Source: Tupaia tana (Eukaryota; Chordata; Mammalia; Scandentia; Tupaiidae). From it: 64,000 nucleotides of DNA. The notes beneath the pieces are model-generated. The model was not told where the DNA came from. It saw only the letters and a program-made list of their open reading frames with translations, and ran no database searches. The first letter of the stretch is position 1; each line of letters opens with the position of its first letter. The position numbers were made by a program, and so were the translations under genes. Shown here piece by piece: positions 24,312 to 36,665 of this stretch. Location of the stretch: positions 1,508,829 through 1,572,828 of the forward strand of contig JAKSZU010000027.1 of NCBI GenBank assembly GCA_026018925.1, written 5' to 3'.

Positions 24312-24566
24312 ACAAGTATTGCTATGTTCGCTGTTGTGACCCTCCTGCCTTGGTCTCCGAGCAGCTGGGACTGCAGGGTGGCTGAGAATCAGACGTAGGC
24401 CTCCCGTGTGGCCTCCACCTGCGGGTGGTGACGCCCAGTGGCCGCATCGTGCCTGGGTCTTTCGCCTCGTGCTGTGGAGGAGGGGCGGATGGCTCCACTT
24501 CTGTCTCTTTTCTTGATTTCCAGATCTTTGTGTTTTGGGGAAAGTTATCAATTTCCGAAAGTCCCA

Positions 24567-24874
24567 GTCTGAAGTGTCACCTGGTCACTGACATTCGTCC
24601 AGTGAATGGTTATTGACTGCCTACCGTCAGCGGGGCCCTCCTTGTCTGAAGTGTCACCTGGTCACTGACATTCGTCCAGTGAATGGTTATTGACTGCCTA
24701 CCGTCAGCGGGGCCCTCCTTGTCTGAAGTGTCACCTGGTCACGGACATTGGTCCAGTGAACGGTTATTGACTGCCTACCGTCAGCGGGGCCCTCCTTGTC
24801 TGAAGTGTCACCTGGTCACGGACATCTGTCCAGTGAACGGTTATTGACTACCTACCGTCAGCGGGGCCCCCCTT
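24567..24874 (+). repeat. Four tandem 77-bp units inside an L2 fossil
   Basis: The unit start GTCTGAAGTGTCACCTGGTC lies at 24567, 24644, 24721 and 24798, exactly 77 apart. The array ends at 24874. Units 1 and 2 are near identical, and units 3 and 4 share changes (GGTCACGGACAT, GTGAACGGTT). Each contains CCAGTGAATGGTTATTGACT, which resembles the L2 phrase for the start of its 3' region. The array therefore probably arose by duplication within an L2 copy. Confidence 0.93.
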
Positions 24875-25090
24875 GTCACTGGACCAGGTCATGAGCAGAG
24901 GGTCTCCGCCCTCGTGAGGCTCACACTTCTCAAGGGACCAAGAGACACGAACCAGAATGTTCTTTAAAAGTTGGGATAGAGAAGTCAGAGAACAGGATAT
25001 GCAAGTCCAGATTGGGAAGAGGAGACAGGAAGGTTTTACAGAGAAGGTGTTACCTGAACTGAATCTTAGGTATTGAGTCTGTCAGGTCCA
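24875..25090 (+). mobile_element. L2 fragment continuing from the 77-bp array
   Basis: CCCTCGTGAGGCTCACACTT, AGGAAGGTTTTACAGAGAAG and GGTGTTACCTGAACTGAATC match L2 order after the array's CTGCCTACCGTCAG phrase. Confidence 0.75.
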
Positions 25091-26108
25091 TGCGGCAGGA
25101 AACGCATTGTTTAATAAGGGGGAGTGATGCTCTGTGCAAACGTCTGACCTGAAGGGGAGGAAGACGCTGTAGTCCCCAGACTGCTAATTTTGATGGTAAA
25201 TTGTTCTCAGATGCTCTCTGTGAAGGAGCCATCATTTGCATGGTCGGCGCTAAGCCGTATCCCCAGAAGAGAATACCTCTTCTATTTTTAAAGGCCTTAT
25301 GGGAGGGGAGTCCACAGCCATCCTAGGGGCAGATGGGTTTGAGTCAGAGCCTTCTTAGCACAGATGGTGCTCAGCAGCTGTCATGGGGAGAGGAGGGGAT
25401 GTTCCAGGGGAGATCAGGGCCAGTGTTGAGGGGCTTAATCCTTTGAACTGAGAATAACCGTGGTGCAGTCTTGAGCTTAAATAAATTGTTGTAAGTCAGC
25501 CTTGTCCCATGAATTTACAAGAGACAGAATATGAAACGGGCAAATAAAACATCTGACTTTATTTACATTATGAGATCTTGAGGAAAGATGGAGAAGCTTA
25601 ATTTAAAAAAAAAAAAAAAAGTCATTAAAGGAGACCATGGACTTCCGTTGGTCGAAAGGCCTCCGCCATAGTCACACGCGCTCTGCTCTGTCTCCCGTAG
25701 TGTCTCATGCTCACCGTGCTCACTTTTCTTAGACTTTTGTCTCCCAGACGACCCACGGCACTCTGTGGGCTGCATTCTGACAACCCAGGGAACACTCTCA
25801 GTCTGCCACCTCCCTGCCACACACACGCTCTCATGGACTTCAGGTTCAGTTCATAGTTATGTTAGGGGCTCACGGAATCAAAGACTCAGGAAGTCACAGC
25901 GATAGGAGACAGTCTCAGCAGTATTTCTGATGGAATTTTCCAGAATTAGAGGACTCAGTTTCCTAGTGGGCCTTTACCAGGAATGAACGGTGGGCAAAGC
26001 AAGGTCTGTGTGGAGATCTCCAACATCTACAGTGGAGTCTGGCATCCGGTTGACTCTAAATACTCGAGTGCACGAATTAATGATTCTTCCTCCTGCTACC
26101 CCCGTGAA
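25091..26108. other. Intron, nothing recognised
   Basis: The L2 may extend to about 25450. A17 lies at 25604-25620. Minus frames at 25563-25834 have no family likeness. Confidence 0.4.
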
Positions 26109-26109
26109 C

Positions 26110-26222
26110 TTCAAAAAGTTTATGAAAAATGAAATTAAAGTGTGAGTTTATTTGGTAAGAACATTGAAATTCACATACAGTATTGTCATAATACATGTTT
26201 TCCATGAACTTTTTGATGACCC
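26110..26222 (-). mobile_element. Mariner-like MITE, type 1
   Basis: It begins CTTCAAAAAGTTTATGAAAA, has GAAATTAAAGTGTGAGTTTA inside, and ends CCATGAACTTTTTGATGACC. About 113 bp with near-complementary ends. Confidence 0.78.
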
Positions 26223-26649
26223 CTCATCTTTGATTGGCTGGAAGGTCTAGTGTAGAGATCAGCACACCCTACTTAGTTGCCACAAATCTATCCTGAGTAA
26301 TTCTATTATGTCTTGACAGCAAATGGACCAAGGATATGTTTTTTTGTTGTTCAAATGATCTAATAGGCTTAAATTTTTGCCTAAGTTTTTCTTTGCAAGA
26401 ATATCCTATGATAAATATTTTTAGATTAACATTTTTATCTTATAAATCTTAACTGTATAGCTGAATAAATTTCCAGATAGCACAACTATAAAACTAGCAC
26501 CTATATCCATAAGCAGAGCATCAGTAGAACCCCAGAAATCCCTCTTGTGTCCCTTTGTCCCCTAAGTCTGAGAGGGGAGCCACTCTCCTTGCGCTGACTC
26601 TGCAGATGGCTTTGACCACCATCGACTCCCACAGGTCTATGCCATGCCA
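26223..26649. other. Intron, nothing recognised
   Basis: AT-rich. It may be part of the L1 that follows, but no phrase could be tied to it. Confidence 0.4.
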
Positions 26650-27270
26650 GATGCACTACTTAGTGCCGAGCTTTCTTTTTCATTTAACATTATATTTGTG
26701 AGATTTGTGCAAGCTAGTCCCTTCATTCTGGTTGCTATGTACCGTACCTTTGTGTGGGTATACCAGATAGATTTATGTTTCTGCTCTTGGGCATTTGGGT
26801 TGTTTTCAGTTTAGGGATACTAGAAATAATGCTGCTTTGAACATTCTTGTAGATCATGAGTGGGCATATAGATGCATTTCTTTTTCTTAAAGATTTATTT
26901 ATTCAATTTTATTTATTATTGTTACTATTATTATTATTAAATTTGACCAGAGAAAGAGAGAAAGAGAAAGTGAACTGCAGGTTTGGGACTAGAACCACAG
27001 TCAGAGTCATGTGGGAGTCCAGCACTTTAACCACCATGCCACCTGCCAACCCCTTCATGCATTTCTTTAGGATAAATATCTAGGGGTTTGACTGCTAAAT
27101 CAGAAGGTAAGAGTATGCTTATACTTAGTATACATTTTCATGTAGTTTTCCAGAATGTGTGTACCCTATACACTCTCCCCAGTGATGTGTGAGAGTTCTG
27201 ATTGCTCCATATCTCCCCCACATTTAGTATCATTTATATCTTTTGTCTTCATTGTTCTGGTGGGCCTGCA
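26650..27270 (-). mobile_element. L1 3' portion, split by a SINE
   Basis: Antisense L1 text: GGGTTGTTTTCAGTTTAGGG, AATAATGCTGCTTTGAACAT, AGGATAAATATCTAGGGGTT, AGTTTTCCAGAATGTGTGTA. The two halves are separated by a short SINE. Confidence 0.8.
26886..27052 (-). mobile_element. SINE-A, short variant without the central region
   Basis: Tail side TTTATTTATT and TTATTATTATTAAATTTGAC, a GA-rich block, then directly the head AGAGTCATGTGGGAGTCCAG and CCATGCCACCTGCCAACCCC. The C/G core and pyrimidine block of the full family are missing. Duplication ATGCATTTCTTT flanks it. Confidence 0.78.
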
Positions 27271-27529
27271 GTATATCCCGCTGGGACCTCAGTCTGCATA
27301 CCCTATGTGAGTGAGAAGATGGACGATGTTGTACATTTGGTGGGTTTTGGGTACCCCAGTTGGTGACACACTTCTGTATGATAAACGTTGTATTGGAAGT
27401 TTTATTTTTTCAGTTGTACTTCCATTCTGTTGATGTGTTCCTAACCCCAGGAACTGCTCTTCTTTCAACATATTCTTCATTTATGGCTACAGTTATTATT
27501 ACAGTAATAACCAACAGTAGCCTTTAAAA

Positions 27530-27768
27530 AAATTGCTATTGCTGTACTCACCAGAGAGAGGCAGAAAGAGGAAGGGCAAGTGAGAAAACACCTCCTATCA
27601 AGGAAAGGCCACACCACACTCCCTTCTCCTCCATTCCTCTCTTAGGATTTTGGGCATGTACACATACTTGCCCAGCGTGTTTTTCAAGCTGTTGGATCCA
27701 GGACTCAAATCACCCAGTTGGCCATGTGGGATCCAGCTGCCTTAACCCCCATGTCACGGTTCGTCCAC
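27530..27768 (-). mobile_element. tRNA-derived SINE (SINE-A), old
   Basis: TTGCTATTGCTGTACTCACC, CCCTTCTCCTCCATTCCTCT, GGATTTTGGGCATGTACACA and CCAGGACTCAAATCACC are recognisable. The C/G core is eroded. Confidence 0.75.
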
Positions 27769-27769
27769 C

Positions 27770-29453
27770 AGCAATAGCTTCTTAATTCTTACTGATCATA
27801 TATTTGCCATTATTCTTTTATTGTGAAACTCTACTGTTACAGTTATTATGCTATTATCAATATCCTTCTATACAAAATATCATTCTTGACTCCTGACTCT
27901 TATAATCGTGTCTTTGTGATGTCATAGGCTTCATAGCAGATGAAGTCACATCACTGCACCGACCTGCAGCACTTCCCGTGTGAGTAGCAGAATGTTCAGC
28001 CAGACAAGCTTAAACAATAGGGTTCATTTTCCTCATGTAATAAGAAGTTCTAGTGTTGGACCAGCAGCCCCACACCACAATCAGGAGCCCAAAGGCTTTT
28101 TCTACCTTTCCTTGTCCCGTTCTAAATAGGCTCATTGCCTTTTCATCTTGATAGTTGTCCCTGAGACACAAAATGGGACTGAGCTGTCAAAAACCATACG
28201 TGCATTGTAGGCAAGAAAACTAGGAATAGGGAAAAGGCTTTTTCATTCATGCCTAGAACCTCTTTTTAATGGACAGTCTCCTCCAGAACCCTGGCTAGTC
28301 GATCTCCGCCTGCGTCTCAATAAGCGTTAATTACCACAGAGTCATTGGTTACTACTAGCTGCAAGGGAGGCTGGGAAGCCTGGGTTGGCGTTGACACTCC
28401 TAACGCAGAGGAGTACTAGAGAGAAGGATGTTGGTTTAGTGTCAAGGAAACAAACAGCGTCTGCTGCAGCTAGTTAGAGAAAAGAACCGCATGAACAGCA
28501 AGGTTCAGTCAACTCCTTTTCAGTCTGGGGAAAACAGCACCACAGTGACTTGAAAGACCGTGCCTTTGCTGGTGCTAACGCACCTCCGAGGCAGGCCTCG
28601 CCATGATGTCGGGTGCACATGCTGCGCCACGTCTAGTTCCTTCCGGTTAGTGATGTCTTACTCGTGCTTCATTAGGCTTTCCACCTTTCGTCAGTTACCA
28701 CACAAATTAACCTTTAGTAAAACTCATGATAACACACACATGCACACGCAGCCAGCCACAGAGGGAGTCTCATAGCAATAAACGGTGAGTGCAAGTCTTC
28801 CACTGGTTTACTTGTAATCTCGTCTATACTGAATAAATATTACTTGCTTTTCATTGGTAAATACGGGCTTTGTTTGCCCCTGGAAAGGTAGCTCATTTCT
28901 ACTTTTAACTGCACTAATGAATACATGAAATGAAAATCCAACCAATGAAAGCCCAAGTGCCTGTTTACATTTATAGAGGCCCAATAGAATTTCTGACAGC
29001 AAAAGAAAAAATGGCTTCTTAGGTAGATGATCTTTTTAGCACTCCAGAGAGACATTCCTTTCACTCTGTCTGTCTGTCTGTCTGTCTTTTTGGTGATATG
29101 GAGTTACTCAGTGACTTCTATGTTAGGTGCCCCATGTTTTAAGGAAACGCCCTGGATTTCAGAGTGCAGTCAAACTCTGCAGGTAAAACCCAAGTCGGCT
29201 ACGCAGTCGTTGAGTAGGTCTGGGTGAGTGGCTCCCTGTTCTGTAATAGCAGGGCCCACGTCACAGGTTTGCTGCGAGAGCTAAGTGGTATCAGTTCAGC
29301 GCACTCTTCAGTCCAGGCCAGACAGGAGAGGCTCTCGACGCCACTGTATTATGTTTGTAGAGGGTTCGTGAGACTCCAAGTCTGACAATGGAGATAGTGT
29401 GTAAGACCTGTCTGTCAACAATATGCATGTAATTCTCGTTTTTCTTCTTCTTT
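27770..29453. other. Intron with one degenerate repeat
   Basis: At 27955-28270, CTTAAACAATAGGGTTCATTT TCCTCATG and the later CAAAATGGGACTGAGCTGTC recall a common degenerate mammalian repeat. No family could be named. A (TCTG)n run lies at 29068-29090. No gene is supported. Confidence 0.35.
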
Positions 29454-29469
29454 TGTTTTATTTGTCTTT

Positions 29470-29472
29470 TTC

Positions 29473-29525
<53 letters not shown>

Positions 29526-29770
29526 AGAGGTTTTACTATAGGGCACGTGCGCTCATCAGGAAGACAGAGAGAGAGAAAGTGAAAAATCACCCCCCCCCCC
29601 CCCCGAGAAGAGATGGCCATGTCGCAATCCCTTCTCCATTCTCCACTCGGGATCTTGGGCATGCATGCACACACGCCCGGCGTGAGTTTAAGCCACCGGG
29701 TCCAGGACTCAAACAGCAGTCAGCTACATGGGAGTCCAGCAACATAGCCATTAAGCTAACTGCTGGTCCC
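29470..29770 (-). mobile_element. tRNA-derived SINE (SINE-A) with a very long poly-T start
   Basis: A T run of about 38 bases (29487-29524), then GAGAGGTTTTACTATAGGGC, a C14 run, TCGGGATCTTGGGCATGC and the end AACTGCTGGTCCC. Duplication TGTTTTATWTGTCTTT at 29454-29469 and 29771-29786. The long pure tail suggests youth. Confidence 0.9.
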
Positions 29771-30039
29771 TGTTTTATATGTCTTTAGGCCAACTTCTCC
29801 CATTGTGACAACTCCAGATATGAGTTTCAAAATTTAATTATTTAGCATGAAGTTGTAGTTAAATAATTTTTGTGAAACAGCTTTAGAAATGAAATAAGCA
29901 TGTTAAGTATGACAAGTAAAATGAAATGGCATGGTTTTCTTTTAACTTCAATCCAATTTGTATGCAATACTTTCATGCATGTAAATTTATTTTATTTTAT
30001 TTTACATTTAATCACATTTATCTTTATAGTGTACAACAA

Positions 30040-30395
30040 TGCTTTTTCCAGACTGAGTAAAACAAATTGCCCTTCCTAATGTGAGTGAGTCTTATCCAAT
30101 AGATTGAAAGCCCAAATGGAGCAGAAATGCTGTCCTCCCCCAAGTAGGAGAGAATAATTCCTGCCTGAGTTCAAAGTGGGACAAAAGCTCTTTCCTGCAG
30201 AAACACAGGCTCTTCCTAGGTCTTGGCCCTGTTGGCTTTGGTCTAGAAGTTCACCATTGGCCATCCTGGGTCTCTGGCTTGCTGACCCACCCTCCAAATC
30301 TTGGGACTTTCCAGCCTCGATAATCACATAAGGTCATTTTATAAAATAAGTCTCTTTAAATATTTTTATATGACTAGAACCCTGACTAATACACA
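30040..30395 (+). mobile_element. Degraded interspersed repeat, family not assigned
   Basis: The text CAGACTGAGTAAAACAAATT GCCCTTCC, GAGTCTTATCCAATAGATTG, and an end AGAACCCTGACTAATAC is a motif chain I have seen in many mammalian loci. I cannot say whether its source is an LTR of the MaLR group or an L1-linked repeat. Confidence 0.55.
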
Positions 30396-31586
30396 CTTCT
30401 CTCACAATGAGTTGTTTGGAGCAAGTACAAAGGCCCACCCAGGTCAAAGTAGAGAACTAAAGATCCCATTTCTTGATGAAGAACTGCCAATGCCACAGTG
30501 TAATTCTTGATTTGATTATTACACACATGACCTGCATAATCTGAAAAACCATTTTGTACACCATAAAGATGTACAAAAATGAAATGTAAATTACAAAGTG
30601 AAAGAAGAGCATGTGGAATGGGGTATACATGCCATCTCTAGAGCGCCGTGTGTGGTACGTTGTGATGCTTCGTGGGTATTTAATGCCTGACCGGATGAAG
30701 AAATCACTGGTAGGTGGTGGCGTCTGCCGTGTTGGGTCAGATATCCATGTGGGACCTGCGATGGTGTCTAGACAAGACCCCGCTGGGATGCACCCATGCA
30801 GTGGCCCACTCTGTCCGTTTTTGCTAAGAACCCGCTTTCCCTCGTTCTCGGGTACCTCCTCGGGTAGGTTCGAGTTAGCCATCGTTTCGTCCCCACCAAG
30901 CTTTGCACTCCCCCTTCCCTCCCACATTAGGAAGTCCTGTAGATAGTCCCCAACTTCCCAGGCCGCGGGAGACGGCGTGCTTCCTGTTGACACTACCCAG
31001 CGTCACCTGCAGACTGCTCCAGCCTCATGAGAGAGACTTCCGTGCACAGCTGGCTTCCCAGCTTTTCAGCGCTAACCAGGCTGCCGGTGTGCGCCGACTG
31101 CCCATAAATACGAATAAAAGTGTGCATTAATGATTCATAAAGCAGGATCCTTCCCGAGGGTTTGAAACAGTCTTCTCTCTCCTTTTCTCCTCCCATTATA
31201 CAAACGTAATTGACTATGTAGTTATGATTGTGCCATGAAAAAATAAAACCACAAGAAAATATGATGCATACCATGCATTGTTCAAAAATCCGGTGACATC
31301 TTTTATTTATGCTTTTGTCTAAAAATATTCCAGTACTATAAAATATGCAAAAGTGGAGGATACATGGCTGGCAGGTTTTTATTAAATTATGAAAGGCCGA
31401 GCTAACTAATGGGCTTCGGCTACGTCTGCTGTTCACTGTGAGCGGGCTGTCCCGGCAATCGGGGGGACTGTACGTACTATTCATCTGCTTCCTAAAGGAG
31501 AATATTATTACTTAGAGAAATATGGAGGAGCTTTATCTAAAAACAACAAAATAAATTAATAGTCCCATTGCAACTCACTCTGGGAT
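30396..31586. other. Intron, nothing recognised
   Basis: A 178-codon minus frame (30457-30993) and a 163-codon minus frame (30993-31484) abut here, with an opposite 111-codon frame. None resembles a known protein, and base use does not differ from the flanks. Confidence 0.4.
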
Positions 31587-31598
31587 AGTATTTCCCAT

Positions 31599-31603
<5 letters not shown>

Positions 31604-31635
<32 letters not shown>

Positions 31636-31876
31636 GAGAGGTTTTGCTATAGGGCATGTGCGCTCACCAGAAAGACAGAGAGACAGAGAGACAGAAAGCG
31701 AGAAATCACCCCCCGGGGGGATGGCCACGGCACAATCCCTTCTCCTCTATTCTCCTCTCAGGATCCTGTGCGCACACGCGCCTGGCCTGAGTTTAAGCCA
31801 CCGGGCCCGAGACTCGAACCGCTGTCGCCTACATGGGAGTCCAGCGACGTAGCCATTACGCCAACTGCTGGTCCCG
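31604..31876 (-). mobile_element. tRNA-derived SINE (SINE-A), young
   Basis: T31 start, GGAGAGGTTTTGCTATAGGG, palindromic core CCCCCCGGGGGG, TAAGCCACCGGGCCCGAGAC and end AACTGCTGGTCCC. A perfect 17-bp duplication AGTATTTCCCATTCTTT lies at 31587-31603 and 31877-31893. Confidence 0.95.
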
Positions 31877-31893
31877 AGTATTTCCCATTCTTT

Positions 31894-32340
31894 ATGCTCC
31901 CGCAGCTGTGGGCTCTCAGGACACAGCACAGGCCAACAGTGTGAAATCTGGGGGCTCCCTGAGCACAGTGAGAAGCAAGGCTGTCCCCCCACCCATTTGT
32001 TTTCTGGGAGTGATAAGGTTTATCTAGGTTTCTGTTTGTTTGTTTGTTATTTGTTTTGTATTGTTTGTAGACTGGAGCTGGTGTGGAAAGATTGGGTGAG
32101 GTGGGAGGAGAAATAAAGGTTTCTTTCTCTATTTCCTGGAAAATTCCTCTGGAAGCCTTGGCTTACTTCTCAAAACTCTTTGAAATGTACCTCATAGCGG
32201 CATTATATGTGTCTTTTTGGTGATTTCCTCCTATCTCTAACACTGCGTCCTCCTTCCCCCCCCCCCCCCCGAGAACTCACTTAGATTCTTTGAAGAGAGT
32301 AAGATTCTTCTTTAGAGGTGGATTCCGGTGTTCCCCACTT
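31894..32340. other. Intron, nothing recognised
   Basis: Contains (GTTT)n at 32031-32060 and a C14 run ending at 32271. Confidence 0.45.
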
Positions 32341-32580
32341 AATCCCAGAGAAGTGTGGTGTGGCCGCTGAGTCTCACGTGGCCTACCGTGAGCTTGGAGT
32401 CACGGACCTGCTGGTTTGATAAACATGCGGGTGCTTGTGTATGCATGCCCCAAGTCCCGAAAGGAGGGAGAAGAGAAGAGATTGTGGCATGACCACTCCC
32501 CAGGGGAGCTGATTTCTCACTCTCCCTCTTTCCAGCAAGTACATACGGCCTGTGGGAAATGTAAAAATAAATAAATAAAC
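32341..32580 (+). mobile_element. tRNA-derived SINE (SINE-A), diverged
   Basis: TGAGTCTCACGTGGCCTACC, GTATGCATGCCCCAAGTCCC, CCCCAGGGGAGCTGATTTCT and a tail of AAATAAATAAATAAAC. The tail has become an AAAT repeat. Confidence 0.78.
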
Positions 32581-34405
32581 AAACCAACAAGGCCAAGGCC
32601 AGTCTCCTGGCCCAGCAGTGACGGCTGCTCAGGAGGTGCTGGCACTCCGGTTCTCTCCGGCCAGGCCCTCCTGAAATGCTCTGCACAGACGCAAGCGCCC
32701 GAGATCTGAGAGGCCAGGGTAGGGTCACAGCACCGCCAGTCCACGGAGAAGCCGCTCCCTCTCTCCTTTGGTCTCTCCCTGCAGCCCCTCTCACACAGGT
32801 GCCATGTGCTCTCGCATTGTGAACAAAGAGAAAGAAGAATACAGGTTCCAAAGAAATGCAGGTGACACGCAACAAGACTGGGTGACACAGGCAGGGCAGA
32901 GTTGTAGGTAATTGCTGTTTTGTGAAGTGGCTGTTCCCACTTAGCATAGCAAAGTTATATGAATTAATAAACCTGCCACAAGAGATTAGGCAGAGAGAGT
33001 GGGTGACAACCTAACTTAGCAGCAAACAAATCGCAGGGACAACAGATCAACATCATTTTAAATTAAAGAGGGCAAAGAAGAAAATGGGGGGGAGGGCAAG
33101 ATGGGTACAAGACACCACCAAGCATTAAAACCAAACAAGAAAAACACGAATCACAGAGACAGTGACAGCCACTCCGTACCCGCCTTCGAAATCCAAGGAC
33201 ACATCAGAAAGGCAGCAGGGGGGCGGGGGGCTGGGCCTGTCCTTAGAGCTCGTTGCCCATGTTCATGGAAGAAGCGAAAGGCCACATTTTGAAGACAGAA
33301 ATAAGTCCCTGATGTGAGGAAGGAGAGGGGTCACTCAAGAGGACAAGGACCAAGGAGCAAGCCAGCGTCTAACAGAGAGAGAAGAGGGCGGTAGCGGAGC
33401 CGGCGGCCAGTACAGCTGGGTACGGAAGGAGAGGACCCGGAGCCCGCGTGCTCTGGCCACTGAGCTTTTCTAATGGCAAGGAGCACAGGGACATGGTAAA
33501 AGGTCACATGGTCCTTCCCGTTCAGGAAATCCTAGTGACTTGTCCACAACAGTTTATTCTGATAGTTTTATCACTCTGGTATTACAATTGGTTTACGTCT
33601 CGTGGGAAGTAGGGCCGTACAAAAGACAGGATAGTGAATACTCTGCCAGGGGCCATGAGTTCTAGTCTGGGTCTCCCACTAACCGACTTTGGGGCCTTGG
33701 GAAAATAGCCTGCCTCATGGATCTCATGTCCTCCCTGTAGAACAAAGATCAACCCTCTGTCAGTTCTCCTCATCTTTATGTCGACGAATCCTGTGCTTTT
33801 CCTATAATCGTCCTGCATAAAACCAGATCTCAACAATAACTTTCAGGAACAAAGTTTTACCTGGCAATTAGACAACCCTAATATCTCTAGTCCTTATTTT
33901 TTTTCTGAATTACTACCCACAAAATTGTACTGTCTTCCCCTCCCAGAACTGTCTAATGTGCAGCTGAGATAGATGCTAAAGTTGAGAGGAAGTAGCATGA
34001 GAGTGGGTGAAAGACAAGGATTAGCATAATTGCAGGTGTCACCCGGGGGAAGGCAGGTGTAGGAGTTCCCCGTGGTGGCTACTGGGTAGAGAAGAGCGTC
34101 TCGAAGACCACTGAGGTGTCATCATGTGGGAAGTGGCAAGATCAGTGGCCAAGGAGGCCGTGGTTTGTGCCCCACTTTCTCGGGGAGCCTCATGGACGAG
34201 GCTGTCGTACAGGTTGTCATTTAAACCCCATTTTTAAAACTGAATGGGAAACTGTCGTAATTACACTGAATGAAAAGACACACACCAGGATTCTCTTGGA
34301 CACATTGGGGTACTGAGATAGAGGGTCACTCTTTACATAGGTCTCATTTGTGGTTTCTGTTGCTAACATCATCTGATTTAAACTTGTTCTTTGTGAGTAC
34401 AGTGA
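32581..34405. other. Intron, possible MIR remnant
   Basis: Around 33650-33790, GTTCTAGTCTGGGTCTCCCA, GGGGCCTTGGGAAAATAGCC and CTCATCTTTATG give a weak MIR-like impression. Frames of 123-202 codons on the minus strand at 32339-32947 largely cross the SINE and are not supported as genes. Confidence 0.4.
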
Positions 34406-34416
34406 AGAATGCTTAA

Positions 34417-34975
<559 letters not shown>

Positions 34976-34996
34976 AAAGGAAGCGAGAATGGTTAA

Positions 34997-35362
34997 TGGT
35001 TTTGATTTCTGATAACAGCACCTTCATAGCTGCACCAGCTTCTTTAGACAGTTATTCCCAACTTTACCTGCAAATATCTGGTCCTCATCCCCCAGAGATC
35101 CGCATTTCAATGAAGAGCCCAGGCATTGCTGTTTTCTCCTTTGAAGCTTTGTGATTCTACAATAACGTGTTGCCATGGTGAGGAGTCCTGTGTGAGGGAG
35201 AAGAGGTTACTGAGTGCTCGCATGCCTTCGCAGAAACCTGACTGATGGCAATTGGCAAAATCATAAAGACTGGTTTGAGTCGTTTGTGTAATGAGTCATG
35301 TTGCTTTATAGCAGCAACCCTAGGTGTGCTTTACCTCAATTACTGCTAACACTGTGTGACCA
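34997..35362. other. Intron, nothing recognised
   Basis: No repeat or gene identified. Confidence 0.45.
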
Positions 35363-35606
35363 CAGGCCAAATAGGTGGTTAAGGTGCTGAACTCCCACAC
35401 AGCCAACTGTGGTTCGAGTCCCAGATCCAGTGGCTTAAAACTCACGCCAGTGCATGTGCGTATGTGCCCAAAATCTCAGGAGGTGAAAGGAGAAGGGATT
35501 GCAACATGGCCATCCTCTTGGGGGGGGGGGGGAGGAGTGATTTCTCACTTTCCCTCTCACTGTCTCTCTCATGAGCGCATGTGCCCTATAGCAAAACTCT
35601 TTTAAA
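35363..35606 (+). mobile_element. tRNA-derived SINE (SINE-A)
   Basis: AGGTGGTTAAGGTGCTGAAC, B box GGTTCGAGTCC, a G13 run in the core, GTGATTTCTCACTTTCCCTC and CCCTATAGCAAAACTC. The 5' head is slightly truncated. Confidence 0.85.
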
Positions 35607-35921
35607 GAAAAGATGTGACTATCATGTGATGGTTTAGGGACTCATGCATGGTCTTTAAGTTGATATAGGCCTAGAAAAAGTTTGAGTGATAGTTTTCTAA
35701 TATTTCCTGATGAGATGATATTTAAAGGGGAAAAATGTCTCAAATCCCTTTTATAAAACTTTTAGAATACCACAGCGTGCACTATGGAGATGTATAAAGA
35801 TGCAATCTAAATTAAAGAATAAAATATAAACTTTTAGAATACTGCATTTCCCTAGAATGTCTTCCATGCCCATCTTTATAAAGGTCTCCAAGGATTTGAA
35901 ATAAAGCAACTTCCTCTGCGG

Positions 35922-35954
<33 letters not shown>

Positions 35955-36210
35955 TAAGAGAGATTTTTGCTATAGGGCACATATAGACCTTGCCAGAGAG
36001 ACAGAAACAGAGAGACAGAAAGCCAGAAGTCACCCCCTCCCAGTGGGGATAGCCACACCATAATCCCTTCTCCGTTCTCCTCTCGGGATTTTAGGCACAT
36101 GTGTACACAGGCCTGGTGTGAGTTTTAAGCCACCAAATCTGGGCCTCAAACTGTGATAGAGTACTGGGAAGTCCAGCGACATAAATATTACACCATGTAC
36201 TAGCCCCCCC
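35922..36210 (-). mobile_element. tRNA-derived SINE (SINE-A) whose tail is a TG microsatellite
   Basis: GAGAGATTTTTGCTATAGGG lies directly after GTCTAA and a (TG)15 run at about 35923-35953, where a T run is expected. On its own strand the tail is (CA)n. The body then runs to the head GTACTAGCCCCCC. Confidence 0.85.
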
Positions 36211-36389
36211 TCCATTTCTGGTAAACACCAAACTGACCCTTTGTCAACACAGCCGAGGATTTTCTTCCCACGGTCTGTGTAGGTAACCCGCACTTTGTCA
36301 TTTTCTTAGATTTTCACCTATGGCTGTTTGCTTTTTGAGCAGTAGTTCGTTAGAGGTCGTCAGAGGAGAGAGCTCCAATTCAACTGCGT

Positions 36390-36665
36390 TTTTTTTTTTT
36401 TTTTTTTTTTTTGGAGAGATTTTCACTATAGGGCGCGTGCGCTCACCAGACAGACAGAGAGAGACGTAGAGACAGAAAGCGAGAAATCACCCCCCAGGGA
36501 GGATGGCCACGCCGCAATCCCTTCTCCTCCATTCTCCTCTCGGGATCTTGGGCATGCACACACATGCACCCAGCGTGAGTTTTAAGCCACCGGGTCCGGG
36601 ACGCGAACTGCGGTCGACTACGTGGGAGTCCAGCGACATAGCCATTATGCTAACTGCTGGTTCCC
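36390..36665 (-). mobile_element. tRNA-derived SINE (SINE-A), young
   Basis: T23 start, GGAGAGATTTTCACTATAGG, TAAGCCACCGGGTCCGGGAC, CGAACTGCGGTCGACTACG and end AACTGCTGGTTCCC. Several CpG sites are kept in the tRNA-like head, a sign of recent insertion. Confidence 0.9.

Noticed and set aside
30457..31484. Two adjacent minus frames of 178 and 163 codons as a gene
   Set aside because: No shared domain, no splice logic and opposing frames of similar length. Treated as chance.
32339..32947. 202-codon minus frame
   Set aside because: Its right-hand part lies in unrecognised sequence and its left part is a SINE-A copy. No domain spans it.
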